Part shown: positions 31,947 to 41,201 of the stretch, one piece after another
Layout of the letters: every line of letters starts with the position of its first letter
How positions within the stretch are numbered: the first letter of the stretch is position 1
From: JAOAGA01 sp964540515
GTDB lineage: Bacteria; CALINM01
Direction: 5' to 3'
DNA: 64,000 nucleotides
Assembly: GCA_964540515.1 (NCBI GenBank)
Contig: CAZIMS010000001.1
Span: 1 to 64,000, forward strand
Notes under the pieces: generated by a model
What the model saw: the letters and a program-made list of their open reading frames with translations, nothing else
Told to the model about the DNA's origin: nothing
The model's database searches: none
Position numbers and translations under genes: made by a program

Positions 31947-34872
31947 AGAGATATTTAAAAATAATATTTCTGTCTTTCAAAATATCTAACCTAAAGGAAT
32001 CATCGAAATTACTTCTTAAAAAATCATTATTATTTTGGGCAATGTTGGCCATCATATAGATAGCAAAAAGATATTCTTCTGCCACAGGTGGTAGATTTTT
32101 ATCTTTCTTCAAAAGCTCTTTTGATAATATTGCCATAGCAACGAAATTCTTATTATTTACTGCCCTATAGAGATTTAACCAAAAAATCTCAAGATTAGTT
32201 AAACTTTTATAGCCATAGCTTTTTTCTATTTTTTTTATTATAGCTTCTACATCATCAGTGTTAAGATGCTGAATTAGAAAGGTAAAAATGTTAAACATAA
32301 TACTTAGCCTTTCATAATGCTCGGGGATAATCTCTGGATTATCAAGAAAAAGGCAAAACTTGTTTACAATAGAGGCTATATCGCTTGGTATTTTATTATT
32401 ATCCTTTGTTTTACCTGTTAATAATATTTCTTTTATAGCTGAAGCCATCTTTATAAGATGCGGTCTCTGAAAATAGGGAGTTAGATTAATTTCGCCTTCT
32501 GGAATTATCTCATCCATAACTATTTTTGATATAGGTACTGGACCAGTAATTAAGCTAATTATCTGTCCCGCTCCAATACCCAAAAACCTTAGCTTAGGAG
32601 CCTTTCTCTCAAGGATAGGATAGAAATCACTATTTTCTCTTACTTCGAAGGAGTTAAAAAAATTGTCAAAGTATTTCTTCTCACCAATCTTTCTGATGTT
32701 GAAATCAGCTAAAGATGTTATATTTAATCTATTTAAGACTCGCATAATTTGAGGATACTTAAATATCTTATCACTTAAGCATTTTAAAGGCTTATTACTG
32801 GTAACAATTAACATCTCATTTTCTGTGGTTATATATAGGGCATAATCAGGAAATGTTTTAGAGATTGCCTTAATTATAGATGCAACATGATTTAAATCAA
32901 TCTCATAAAGTTGAATCCACTGAACAAGGATCCCCCCTTCATTTAAATAATTGCTGATAAGGCTGTAAAACTCTTTAGAGAATAAAGCAGAAACACCACT
33001 TATCCATGGGTTTGATGGTTCCGAGATAATTATGTCATATTTATGTCTGTGGGTTGTAAAGAAGGTTTTGGCATCGTCAACATAAATTTTGCTTCGTCTG
33101 TCATTGAAAACACTATTATTTCTATTAATAAAAATTTTAGAACCTTCTATCATCTTCTTTTCTATCTCGATAGTATCAATCTCTTTAACAGATGGATTTA
33201 ATAAGACCGTGTGGCTTGTAAGACCAGTCCCAAGCCCTATAACAGCTACATCTTTAGCATCCGGATTATATAAAAAAGGTATAATGCTCGCAAGAATGCT
33301 TGTGTACTCATCGGCTGAAGGTGAAAATCTCTCATCAATTGCTATAGCAGAATCTGATTTACCATTCGTCCTTATACTTAGATATTCTCTATCTCCCACA
33401 ACAGATATGCTTGCAGTCTTACCGTCCTTATAGAAATATAGTTTGTAATCTTTAGAGTTAAAAATTATCCCCTCTCTATATACACCTGATGCTAATTTAT
33501 AGTTATCAAGATTTAGTAAAAAAAATCCAACTATAAGGATTGTGGCACTGGAACCAGTTACTAACTTTGGTGATAAGATGGGCCTTAAAGATACTTTTAA
33601 AATGAAGATTATAGCAATGCCTAAAGAAATATCAATCAATGAACCTAAAAAAAGCAAATTTTTTAATCCCAATAGAGGAAACCCCAGATGAACAGCGAAA
33701 ACTACGCCACCTATGGCTCCTAAGGTGTTAATGGCATAAACGTAACCAATGGACTTTTCCCCTGCACCTTCTTTACGCATCGCAAAGATAATTAGAGGAA
33801 AGGTCATACCAGCAAAAAAGGTGGCAGGCAACATTATTAGATAGCAGATTAAATGGCTACTTAGGTTAAATAAATGATAACCCAAGTCGTTTTTAGGAAG
33901 ATTATTTATTAGAAAAGAAATAACATTAAAGGTGCTATTATAAAATATCAGAGTTGCTATGGCAGATATGCCCATTAGTATCTGCACCCCTGAGAGATAG
34001 GAAAGGGGGTTTTTAATTGAGTCAGCCTTAACCCTTATATATAATCCACCAAAGGCTAAACCAGTAATAAAGGCACAGAGCATTATCTCAAAGTTGTGAG
34101 TGGAGCTTCCCAAAACAAGGCTCAACATTCTTATCCACACAATCTCGTATATGAAAGAGGAGAAAGCTGTCCCAAAGGCAACAAAAAACAAAAAATTAAA
34201 AATTTTTTTGTTATTCTCAGAAACTTCTCTTTTAGGAAGTGGATCAACAGCTTTAGCTCTCCTTCTATTGAAAAATATATAAAGGAATATAAGGACATTT
34301 ATTAATCCACATATAGCCATTGTTATCGGCATACCGAAATTTTCTACAAGATAAAAACCACTTAAAAAGACCCCAAAGGCAGCACCGATGCTATTGAAAA
34401 AATATAATAAAGCAACACTTTTTTCTGTATCTTCAGGATTATCCCTTATGAAATGATAACTTATAATGGGAAAGGTCATTCCAAGTAGGACTGTTTGAGG
34501 AGTTATTATTAAGCTTGAGATAAATATTTTATATGTGATTACACCAAAACTATTTTTAATTAAGGGAAAAACTGAGTTATAGGATAGATAGGTGATACTA
34601 TTAAAGAGATAATGAAAGGCAAGAGCAAAAACACCTATTATTCCTTCTATAATTGCATAAGCAAATAATGGTTTTTTTATTTTATGGGAGAACCTGCTTG
34701 ATATATAAGAACCTAAGGCCATACCTCCCATAAATATACAAAGCACCAAAGACTGTGCGTAGGCTGAGTGTCCTAAAAATGTTTTTAAGTAGTGACTCCA
34801 AAGAAGCTCATAGATTAAACCTGAAAGCCCTGATAGAAAAAATATTAAATATACTGTTTTTTTATTAATCAT
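31927..34872 (-). CDS. Polytopic membrane protein fused to a spermidine synthase-like domain
   Basis: 981 aa. The N-terminal about 470 residues hold some 12-14 hydrophobic helices (GLSGLIYELLWSHYLKTFLG, MGGMALGSYISSRF; a second similar set starts YEIVWIRMLSLVLGSS). A Rossmann spermidine-synthase-like domain follows about 520-750 (VAVIGLGTGLTSHTVLLNP, DIIISEPSNPWISGVSALFSKEFY). The aminopropyl-transfer residues cannot be confirmed, and such fusions are widespread with no proven reaction. A helical tail of about 150 residues has no family I recognise. The gene stands alone, between convergent rlmN and divergent typA. Confidence 0.8.
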   Translation of the reverse strand: MINKKTVYLIFFLSGLSGLIYELLWSHYLKTFLGHSAYAQSLVLCIFMGGMALGSYISSRFSHKIKKPLFAYAIIEGIIGVFALAFHYLFNSITYLSYNSVFPLIKNSFGVITYKIFISSLIITPQTVLLGMTFPIISYHFIRDNPEDTEKSVALLYFFNSIGAAFGVFLSGFYLVENFGMPITMAICGLINVLIFLYIFFNRRRAKAVDPLPKREVSENNKKIFNFLFFVAFGTAFSSFIYEIVWIRMLSLVLGSSTHNFEIMLCAFITGLAFGGLYIRVKADSIKNPLSYLSGVQILMGISAIATLIFYNSTFNVISFLINNLPKNDLGYHLFNLSSHLICYLIMLPATFFAGMTFPLIIFAMRKEGAGEKSIGYVYAINTLGAIGGVVFAVHLGFPLLGLKNLLFLGSLIDISLGIAIIFILKVSLRPILSPKLVTGSSATILIVGFFLLNLDNYKLASGVYREGIIFNSKDYKLYFYKDGKTASISVVGDREYLSIRTNGKSDSAIAIDERFSPSADEYTSILASIIPFLYNPDAKDVAVIGLGTGLTSHTVLLNPSVKEIDTIEIEKKMIEGSKIFINRNNSVFNDRRSKIYVDDAKTFFTTHRHKYDIIISEPSNPWISGVSALFSKEFYSLISNYLNEGGILVQWIQLYEIDLNHVASIIKAISKTFPDYALYITTENEMLIVTSNKPLKCLSDKIFKYPQIMRVLNRLNITSLADFNIRKIGEKKYFDNFFNSFEVRENSDFYPILERKAPKLRFLGIGAGQIISLITGPVPISKIVMDEIIPEGEINLTPYFQRPHLIKMASAIKEILLTGKTKDNNKIPSDIASIVNKFCLFLDNPEIIPEHYERLSIMFNIFTFLIQHLNTDDVEAIIKKIEKSYGYKSLTNLEIFWLNLYRAVNNKNFVAMAILSKELLKKDKNLPPVAEEYLFAIYMMANIAQNNNDFLRSNFDDSFRLDILKDRNIIFKYLFSCMEH

Positions 34873-34930
34873 CTTTAATCTTTTAATATTAAATCTAACA
34901 TAAATAAATAGTTAAGTCAAAAAGTTGTGT

Positions 34931-34997
34931 TATAATAATTAAAAAGGAGAAATAATACATACTACTTGTTAAACCATCCTCTCGTACATAATGGTTT
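34931..34997 (+). promoter_or_regulatory. typA promoter element and structured 5' leader
   Basis: TATAAT at 34931-34936 has no good -35. Downstream, AAACCAT (34971-34977) and ATGGTTT (34991-34997) can pair with a 13-base loop about 40 bases before the typA start. Its function is unknown. Confidence 0.3.
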
Positions 34998-35036
34998 CGA
35001 CTCCAACCTATGATATAAAATAAAAAAGGAGCTTTT

Positions 35037-36821
35037 ATGAAAACAGATTTATTTAGAAATATTGCGATAATAGCCCATGTTGACCATGGCAAGACCACTC
35101 TTGTAGATGCTATGTTGAAGCAAAGTGGCATATTTAGAGAAAACCAGTCTGTCCTTGAGCGAGTTATGGACAATATTGACCTTGAGAGGGAAAAGGGGAT
35201 TACTATAATGGCAAAAAATACCGCCATATTTTATGGTGATTATAAAATTAATATAGTTGATACTCCTGGCCACTCTGATTTTGGTGGAGAAGTCGAGAGA
35301 ACTTTAAAACTCGTTGATGGTGCCTTACTTCTTGTTGATGCCTCAGAGGGTCCATTACCACAAACAAGATTCGTTCTTAAAAAGGCTCTTGAGCTAAAAC
35401 TACCTATCATTGTTGTTATAAACAAAATAGACAGAAAAGATGCAAGAATTAAAGAAGTTCTTGATGAGATATATTACCTTTTTATAGATCTCGATGCAGA
35501 TGAAAAAAGTTTGGAATTTCCTATTTTATATACAAATGCAAAAGAAGGTATCGCTAAAAAAAGTTTGTCTGATAACAGTGCAAATCTTAAGTCTCTATTT
35601 GATGAGATAATCAGTTACATACCCGCACCGAAAGGTAGTACAGATAATCCTCTACAAGTACTTATAGCTCATATAGATTATGATGATTACGTCGGGAAGC
35701 TTGCGGTAGGAAGGATTTTTAATGGCACTATTTCCAATAATGAGATGGTTTTATACGGCCATAAGGAAGAGGAGTTGAAAAAAGGTAAAGTCTCAACTTT
35801 ATTTACCTTTGAGGGTCTTCAAAAAAAGCTTGTAAACAGTGCCTATGCAGGAGATATTATTGCGATTGGAGGATTAGAGGAGATATCAATAGGTGATACA
35901 GTAACAACACCTAATTCACCAAAGGTCTTGCCAAGGATAAAGGTTGACGAGCCCACCCTATCTATGATTTTTACTGTAAATACTTCTCCATTTTCTGGTA
36001 AAGAAGGAAAATATGTTACCTCAAGAAATCTAAAAGAAAGATTGTTTAAAGAGGCTATGCATAATGTTAGTATTCGCGTAGAGGAGACAGAATCTAGTGA
36101 TAGCTTCAAGGTACTTGGCAGAGGTGAGCTTCAGCTTGCTATTCTAATCGAGATGATGAGAAGAGAAGGATATGCCTTTTCTGTAGGGAGACCAGAGATA
36201 GTTTTTAAAGAGATAAACTGCAAAATCTATGAGCCCTATGAATATCTTGTGATTGACTGCCCTGAAGATTATATGGGGGTAGTTAATCAAAAAATGGGGC
36301 TTCGCAGAGGAACTCTATTAAAAGTTATAAATCATGAACAGGGCAGGATAAGGATGGAGTTTAGAATCCCTTCAAGAGGTCTTATAGGTTTTAGGACTGA
36401 GTTTTTAACAGATACAAGGGGAACAGGTATAATGCATAACGTATTTGATGGTTACGAACCCCAGAGCGGTACTATTCAATCTCGAAAAACAGGTGCTCTT
36501 GTTGCAGACAGAGCTGGTAAGGCAACCACCTATGCATTATACAACTTGCAACCAAGGGGGGTACTATTTATCAGAGAAAATACAGAGGTTTATGCGGGGA
36601 TGATAGTCGGTGAGAACGCCAAGGAGGTTGATTTATATGTTAATGTTACAAAGGAAAAAAAGTTAACTAATATTCGTGCCGCAGGTTCTGATGAAGCTCT
36701 AAGGCTTGCGCCACCTCAGATTATGAGTTTGGAGAAATGCATTGAGTTTATAAAAGAAGATGAGCTGATTGAGGTTACACCATTAAACATAAGAATGTGT
36801 AAAAAAAATTTTAAAAATTAA
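35037..36821 (+). CDS. typA: Ribosome-associated GTPase TypA/BipA
   Basis: 594 aa. G1 IIAHVDHGKTTLVDAML, G2 EREKGITIMAKN, G3 DTPGHSDFGGEV and G4 VINKIDR are intact, and the BipA-specific C-terminal domain is present (PSRGLIGFRTEFLTDTRGTG, THAG replaced by IIGENAKE-like VGENAKEVDLYVNVTKEKKLTN in pieces). It acts in ribosome assembly and stress adaptation. AAAAAAGGAG precedes the ATG. Monocistronic by position. Confidence 0.97.
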   Translation: MKTDLFRNIAIIAHVDHGKTTLVDAMLKQSGIFRENQSVLERVMDNIDLEREKGITIMAKNTAIFYGDYKINIVDTPGHSDFGGEVERTLKLVDGALLLVDASEGPLPQTRFVLKKALELKLPIIVVINKIDRKDARIKEVLDEIYYLFIDLDADEKSLEFPILYTNAKEGIAKKSLSDNSANLKSLFDEIISYIPAPKGSTDNPLQVLIAHIDYDDYVGKLAVGRIFNGTISNNEMVLYGHKEEELKKGKVSTLFTFEGLQKKLVNSAYAGDIIAIGGLEEISIGDTVTTPNSPKVLPRIKVDEPTLSMIFTVNTSPFSGKEGKYVTSRNLKERLFKEAMHNVSIRVEETESSDSFKVLGRGELQLAILIEMMRREGYAFSVGRPEIVFKEINCKIYEPYEYLVIDCPEDYMGVVNQKMGLRRGTLLKVINHEQGRIRMEFRIPSRGLIGFRTEFLTDTRGTGIMHNVFDGYEPQSGTIQSRKTGALVADRAGKATTYALYNLQPRGVLFIRENTEVYAGMIVGENAKEVDLYVNVTKEKKLTNIRAAGSDEALRLAPPQIMSLEKCIEFIKEDELIEVTPLNIRMCKKNFKN

Positions 36822-36961
36822 GGATTTACATGTAATAAGCTATTACTTACTCAAAATATACTAAGAAAGCAAATATTTTTCTAATATCTCCCTGTTTTCT
36901 TAAAATTTACTATCTTTATTTTTGAATTAGACTTATAATATCCAAAATATAGGAGGAGAAA

Positions 36962-37576
36962 ATGAAAAAAATTTTCACAGTTACAATTTTTTTACTAATT
37001 TTATCAGTTGGTTCTGCTTTTGCTTTGTCTGGACATAAAGGCACAGTTGTAACTACCATGAATGTTGAGGGTTATACTTATATGGAGTTAGAGAACAATG
37101 GTAGTAAGTTCTGGATTGCCTGTCCAAATGTTGAGGTTAAGGTAGGAGATGCTGTAGAGACCTCAGCAGGTATGTTGATGACCGATTTTTATAGTAAAAT
37201 CCTAAAAAGGACTTTTAAAGAAATTCATTTTGTTACCTATGTTGAAGTTGTTAAAAAAGAACCATCTAACTCAAACAAAAACGTTAAACCCATCGAGATA
37301 ACTCTAACAGAGCTATACAACAACAAAGAAAATTATAATGGTAAGCTTATAAAGATTATGGGTATCATTACAAAGGCATCACCTAATATAATGGGTAAAA
37401 ACTGGTACCATATTGGTGAAAAAGATAAAAAATTTGATGTAGTTGTTTCTTCAAAGGATAGTAGCAACCTTAACGATTCAGTCTTCGTAGAGGGCGTAGT
37501 TACTTTGAATAAAAATATAGGTGGTGGTTATAACTTCCCCATCTTTATTGAAGATGGTAAGGTTACCTTGAAGTAG
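36962..37576 (+). CDS. Exported NrfJ-like OB-fold protein
   Basis: 204 aa. Signal peptide about 1-21 (ending SAFA). The first half (GHKGTVVTTMNVEGYTYMELE, KFWIACPNVEVKVGDAV, FYSKILKRTFKEIHFV) resembles NrfJ-type periplasmic proteins; the second half (about 105-204, YNGKLIKIMGIITKASP) is a second OB-like domain. No Cys pairs or heme motifs. AGGAGGAG precedes the ATG. Two tandem TAG codons end the frame. It may stabilise a periplasmic redox enzyme, but no such enzyme is adjacent. Confidence 0.7.
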   Translation: MKKIFTVTIFLLILSVGSAFALSGHKGTVVTTMNVEGYTYMELENNGSKFWIACPNVEVKVGDAVETSAGMLMTDFYSKILKRTFKEIHFVTYVEVVKKEPSNSNKNVKPIEITLTELYNNKENYNGKLIKIMGIITKASPNIMGKNWYHIGEKDKKFDVVVSSKDSSNLNDSVFVEGVVTLNKNIGGGYNFPIFIEDGKVTLK

Positions 37577-38807
37577 TAGGCTTTTTAAGGAACAAAGATA
37601 ATAAAATCGCAACAAAAGACATAATAGAAGCCATATAAAAGCTGGAAGAGAAGTTACCTGTCTTCTCGGCCAGCTTTCCAGCTATTGCAGGTCCTGATAT
37701 TTGTCCTATACCAAAGATAAAAGTTATAAATCCAAAGGCTTTTGCTGAGTGGCTTTGTCCAACATAGTCACCTACAGCAGCAGCCATTATAGTAGGGATA
37801 CTCCATGCAACTACTCCATAAAAAAATATTGACGCATAGAGAAATAAACCAGGGAGGCCTGTTGCTATTAGAAGATAAGATAAAAACTGAAAGAAAAAGA
37901 CTATAATAAATCCTGCTTTTCTCCCCAGCTTGTCTGATAAGGCGCCAAAGACAGGTCCTGATAAAAGACTCAGAAAACCTACTATGGACCAAAAGTTTCC
38001 AGCTATTGACTCACTAAACCCCCTTTCTTTAACAAGGGTTGTTACTATAAAGGTAGCGTATATAACATAGGTGTAACCAAAGAGAAAATATATTGCACCA
38101 AGATGATAAATTATGGGGCTTTTATAAATGTTTAAGTTTATATTCTCTAACTTACTATCTCTATTAATAAAATTATTATCAGAGCCTATGGGTTCTAAAC
38201 CCTTCTCTTTAGGATTATTTCTTAAAATTAAATAACAAAAGATGGCTATAATTATAACTAAAAAACCTAATATCGCCCAGTTCCATCTCCACCCATCCTC
38301 ACCTTTAAGACTATTTATATAGGGTATGAAAAATCCAGAAAAAACTATTGCAAAACCGCTCCCTATTGTCATTATACCTGCCGCCTTACCCCTCTTTTTC
38401 TTACTAAACCATGAAGAGACAAGGCTCATCATAGAGACATTAGCCCCCCCTGATCCAATCCCTGTAAGCACATAAAGAAAAAGTATATAATAAAAACTAC
38501 TACCCTGACTTAATAGTATCATCGTTATTCCAACTAATAGGAGTGAGAAAAAAATATAAACTCTCTGTCCGTATCTTCCAATAATATGGCCTGCAACAAA
38601 AACAGCAATTAAATATCCAATAAAGTTGCCAGTACCTACATATCCCATCTGAGAATAGGTAAGATTAAGAGCCTTTCCCATTGATGGTAGTAGCATTCCT
38701 AAAGCAAACCTTCCAAGCCCTAAACAAGCAATTATACAAAAAGTCCCTGTAATAGCTATTAGCCAACCATAATGGTATTGGGTTTTCTTGACTGGAAAGT
38801 CATTCAT
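37563..38807 (-). CDS. MFS transporter (12 membrane helices)
   Basis: 414 aa from the ATG at 38807 (MNDFPVKK). A frame starting 13 codons earlier at 38846 exists, but neither start has a clear ribosome site. Twelve hydrophobic segments and a central loop; the MFS motif between helices 2 and 3 is GRYGQRV, and DKLGRKAGF repeats it in the second half. It resembles oxalate/formate- or monocarboxylate-type MFS proteins, but the substrate is not evident. It overlaps the end of the convergent OB-fold gene by 14 bases. Confidence 0.8.
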   Translation of the reverse strand: MNDFPVKKTQYHYGWLIAITGTFCIIACLGLGRFALGMLLPSMGKALNLTYSQMGYVGTGNFIGYLIAVFVAGHIIGRYGQRVYIFFSLLLVGITMILLSQGSSFYYILFLYVLTGIGSGGANVSMMSLVSSWFSKKKRGKAAGIMTIGSGFAIVFSGFFIPYINSLKGEDGWRWNWAILGFLVIIIAIFCYLILRNNPKEKGLEPIGSDNNFINRDSKLENINLNIYKSPIIYHLGAIYFLFGYTYVIYATFIVTTLVKERGFSESIAGNFWSIVGFLSLLSGPVFGALSDKLGRKAGFIIVFFFQFLSYLLIATGLPGLFLYASIFFYGVVAWSIPTIMAAAVGDYVGQSHSAKAFGFITFIFGIGQISGPAIAGKLAEKTGNFSSSFYMASIMSFVAILLSLFLKKPTTSR

Positions 38808-38886
38808 TTTATAAATATAACATTGTTTTAAAATATTGCAAGACAAAAGATTTAGAGAAATTTACTGACTTTGATTACTAAATTAT

Positions 38887-40128
38887 TTACTTAAGCGACA
38901 ACGAAATGGTAGGTGGTTTTAGTTTTACCAGTTTTGCTGTAAACTCTTTTTTTTCTTCAATGTCTGTTGAATATACCTTTAGATACTCTCGAGTAAGAAA
39001 TCTATTCATTCCCTTTTCTTTTCTTTCAAAGAGACATTTAACCTCTCGATTAAGAAACCTTCTTGCAAAGCCATCCCTTTTTGTCCTATCTATATTTCTT
39101 AAAAGTTCTGTCCTCTCTTCTTTTATATTTTCATCAACCTTTGGGTTAATGCTGTAGGATACTGTACCCTCTCTATCGGAATAGCGAAAAATATGCATAT
39201 AATCAACAGGAAGGGATTCCAAAAAGGCCTTTGTTTCTAAAAAATCATCCTCTGTCTCCGTTGGAAAACCAATTATAATATCAAGCCCAATACCTGCTAA
39301 GGGGAAAAAATCCCTTATAAGCTCTATCTTTTCTTTATATTGGGCTTTTGTATAATTTCTTTTCATAAGTTTTAGAACTCTATCAGAGCCACTCTGTAAA
39401 GGGATATGAAAATGGGGACAGAAGTTTTCCAGATCTTTCAACACTCCTAAAAGGTCCTTATCAATCTCTAAAGGCTCTAAGGATGATAACCTAAGACGGA
39501 AATTAAAATTCTCCTTTCCTATATCCCTTAAAAGATTTTTCAAGCTATCTCCTATATCTAAACCCCACTTGCCTAAATGAATGCCTGTTAATACTACCTC
39601 TTTCTCATTACTCAAGTTACTCAGATTTTTAATAACAAGCTCTTTTTGCATACTAACCGGCTTTCCCCGTACAAAGGGCACAATACAGTAGCTACAAAAG
39701 CTATCACAGCCATCTTGTATCTTTAAAAAGGACCGCTCTCTATCTTTAAAAATCCTTTTATACTCAAAGTTTAAAGATAAACTTTCAAAGGTTTCTGCAC
39801 CTAACAACATTTCTGGTATAGAAAACTTCTTCTCGTTATCGATAATACTAAAGACATTGGGCAATCTTTTTAGCCTCTCTCTATCTTTATGGGCATAACA
39901 GCCTGTTAGTACAATCTGAACTTTGTTGTTTACCTTTGCTATCTTTCTTATTTTCTGTCTGCAGCCACTTTCTGCTTTTTTTGTAACACAGCAAGTATTA
40001 TATACAACAATATCTGCAGACTCATAATCCTCAACAATCATAAAGCCCTTCTCTAGAAATCTCTCTTCAAGAAGGCTCTTCTCGAACTGATTTACCTTAC
40101 ACCCTGCATAGTCTATATATATTTTCAT
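38887..40128 (-). CDS. mtaB: tRNA t6A37 methylthiotransferase MtaB-like
   Basis: 413 aa. UPF0004 domain Cys residues in GCKVNQFE, NTCCVTKKAESGC and the TGCYAH region; radical-SAM triad in CDSFCSYCIVP; a C-terminal TRAM-like region. It converts t6A to ms2t6A at position 37 of tRNAs. The arrangement with mnmA and a cysteine desulfurase upstream forms a tRNA sulfur-modification cluster. Confidence 0.9.
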   Translation of the reverse strand: MKIYIDYAGCKVNQFEKSLLEERFLEKGFMIVEDYESADIVVYNTCCVTKKAESGCRQKIRKIAKVNNKVQIVLTGCYAHKDRERLKRLPNVFSIIDNEKKFSIPEMLLGAETFESLSLNFEYKRIFKDRERSFLKIQDGCDSFCSYCIVPFVRGKPVSMQKELVIKNLSNLSNEKEVVLTGIHLGKWGLDIGDSLKNLLRDIGKENFNFRLRLSSLEPLEIDKDLLGVLKDLENFCPHFHIPLQSGSDRVLKLMKRNYTKAQYKEKIELIRDFFPLAGIGLDIIIGFPTETEDDFLETKAFLESLPVDYMHIFRYSDREGTVSYSINPKVDENIKEERTELLRNIDRTKRDGFARRFLNREVKCLFERKEKGMNRFLTREYLKVYSTDIEEKKEFTAKLVKLKPPTISLSLK

Positions 40129-40152
40129 TTTTTGCTACATAATATAACTTTT

Positions 40153-41193
40153 TTACTTTTCTATCCATCCACCACCAACCACTTTATCTTCATCGTATAT
40201 CACGGCCGCCTGACCAGGTGTTATAGCTCTTTGTGGCTTTAAAAACTCAATTTTTAGTCTATCTCCTTCCTTTACCACCTTTGCCTTTTCCCCAGAATGT
40301 CTATATCTAATCTTAACAGTATAGAGCTTCTTTTCATCTATCTCCTCAAAGAGGTTAATCTCTGAAGCCTTTATTGTATTGCTATACAAATACTCTTCTT
40401 TATCGGCTACTATGAGATTCTTTTCTGGTATAACTTTGATGACATATATTGGATAACCCTTTGCCACATTTAATCCACTCCTTTGACCTATGGTATAAAA
40501 AAAATATCCTTTATGCCTACCAATCTTCTTACCCCTTATGTCCACTATATCTCCTTCCCTGCTCTCTACACCATTTTCTCTTAAAAAATCTTGATATGTC
40601 TTCTCAATAAAACAAACCTCTTGACTCTCTCTTTTTTTTGCTGTTATAAGAGCTGCCTTATCAGCTATAGCCCTTACCTCCTCCTTCTTAAGCTCTCCAA
40701 TAGGAAATAAGATACTACCAAGTACATCCTTAGTAATATCGAAAAGAAAATATGATTGGTCTTTATTTACATCTAAACCTTTGTAAATATATCTTTTGTC
40801 TTCTACAGCAACAACTCTTGCATAATGCCCTGTAGCTATAAACTCTGCTCCTAAGGCCTTTGCCTTTTCCAAGAGTTTTGCAAACTTAATTTTCGAGTTA
40901 CATTTTATACAAGGGTTTGGTGTTCTCCCCTTTTTATAGTCCTCTATGAAATAATCAATAACCTCTCTCTTAAAATCATCTTTTAAATTTAAGACGTAGA
41001 ATGGTATTTTTAGTTTCTCTGCTACTCTCAGGGCGTCCAAGGAGTCAGAAAGACTACAACAACCCCTCTCTTTATCTACAGAGTCCCAGAGCTTCATAAA
41101 AACTCCAAAGACATCATAGCCCGACTCTTTTAATAAAAAGGCAGCTGTAGAGCTATCTACGCCACCACTCATAGCTACACAAACCTTTTTCAT
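40153..41193 (-). CDS. mnmA: tRNA-uridine 2-sulfurtransferase
   Basis: 346 aa. PP-loop AMSGGVDSSTAA at the N-terminus, catalytic Cys in TPNPCIKCNSKIKF (near 94-97) and ESQEVCFI (near residue 193). It thiolates U34 of Lys, Glu and Gln tRNAs. Eight bases downstream of the cysteine desulfurase that would feed sulfur. Confidence 0.97.
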   Translation of the reverse strand: MKKVCVAMSGGVDSSTAAFLLKESGYDVFGVFMKLWDSVDKERGCCSLSDSLDALRVAEKLKIPFYVLNLKDDFKREVIDYFIEDYKKGRTPNPCIKCNSKIKFAKLLEKAKALGAEFIATGHYARVVAVEDKRYIYKGLDVNKDQSYFLFDITKDVLGSILFPIGELKKEEVRAIADKAALITAKKRESQEVCFIEKTYQDFLRENGVESREGDIVDIRGKKIGRHKGYFFYTIGQRSGLNVAKGYPIYVIKVIPEKNLIVADKEEYLYSNTIKASEINLFEEIDEKKLYTVKIRYRHSGEKAKVVKEGDRLKIEFLKPQRAITPGQAAVIYDEDKVVGGGWIEK

Positions 41194-41201
41194 AATATTG
41201 A

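Noticed and set aside
36832..36846. GTAATA-AGC-TATTAC palindrome after typA as a terminator
   Set aside because: Weak AT stem and no T-run downstream.
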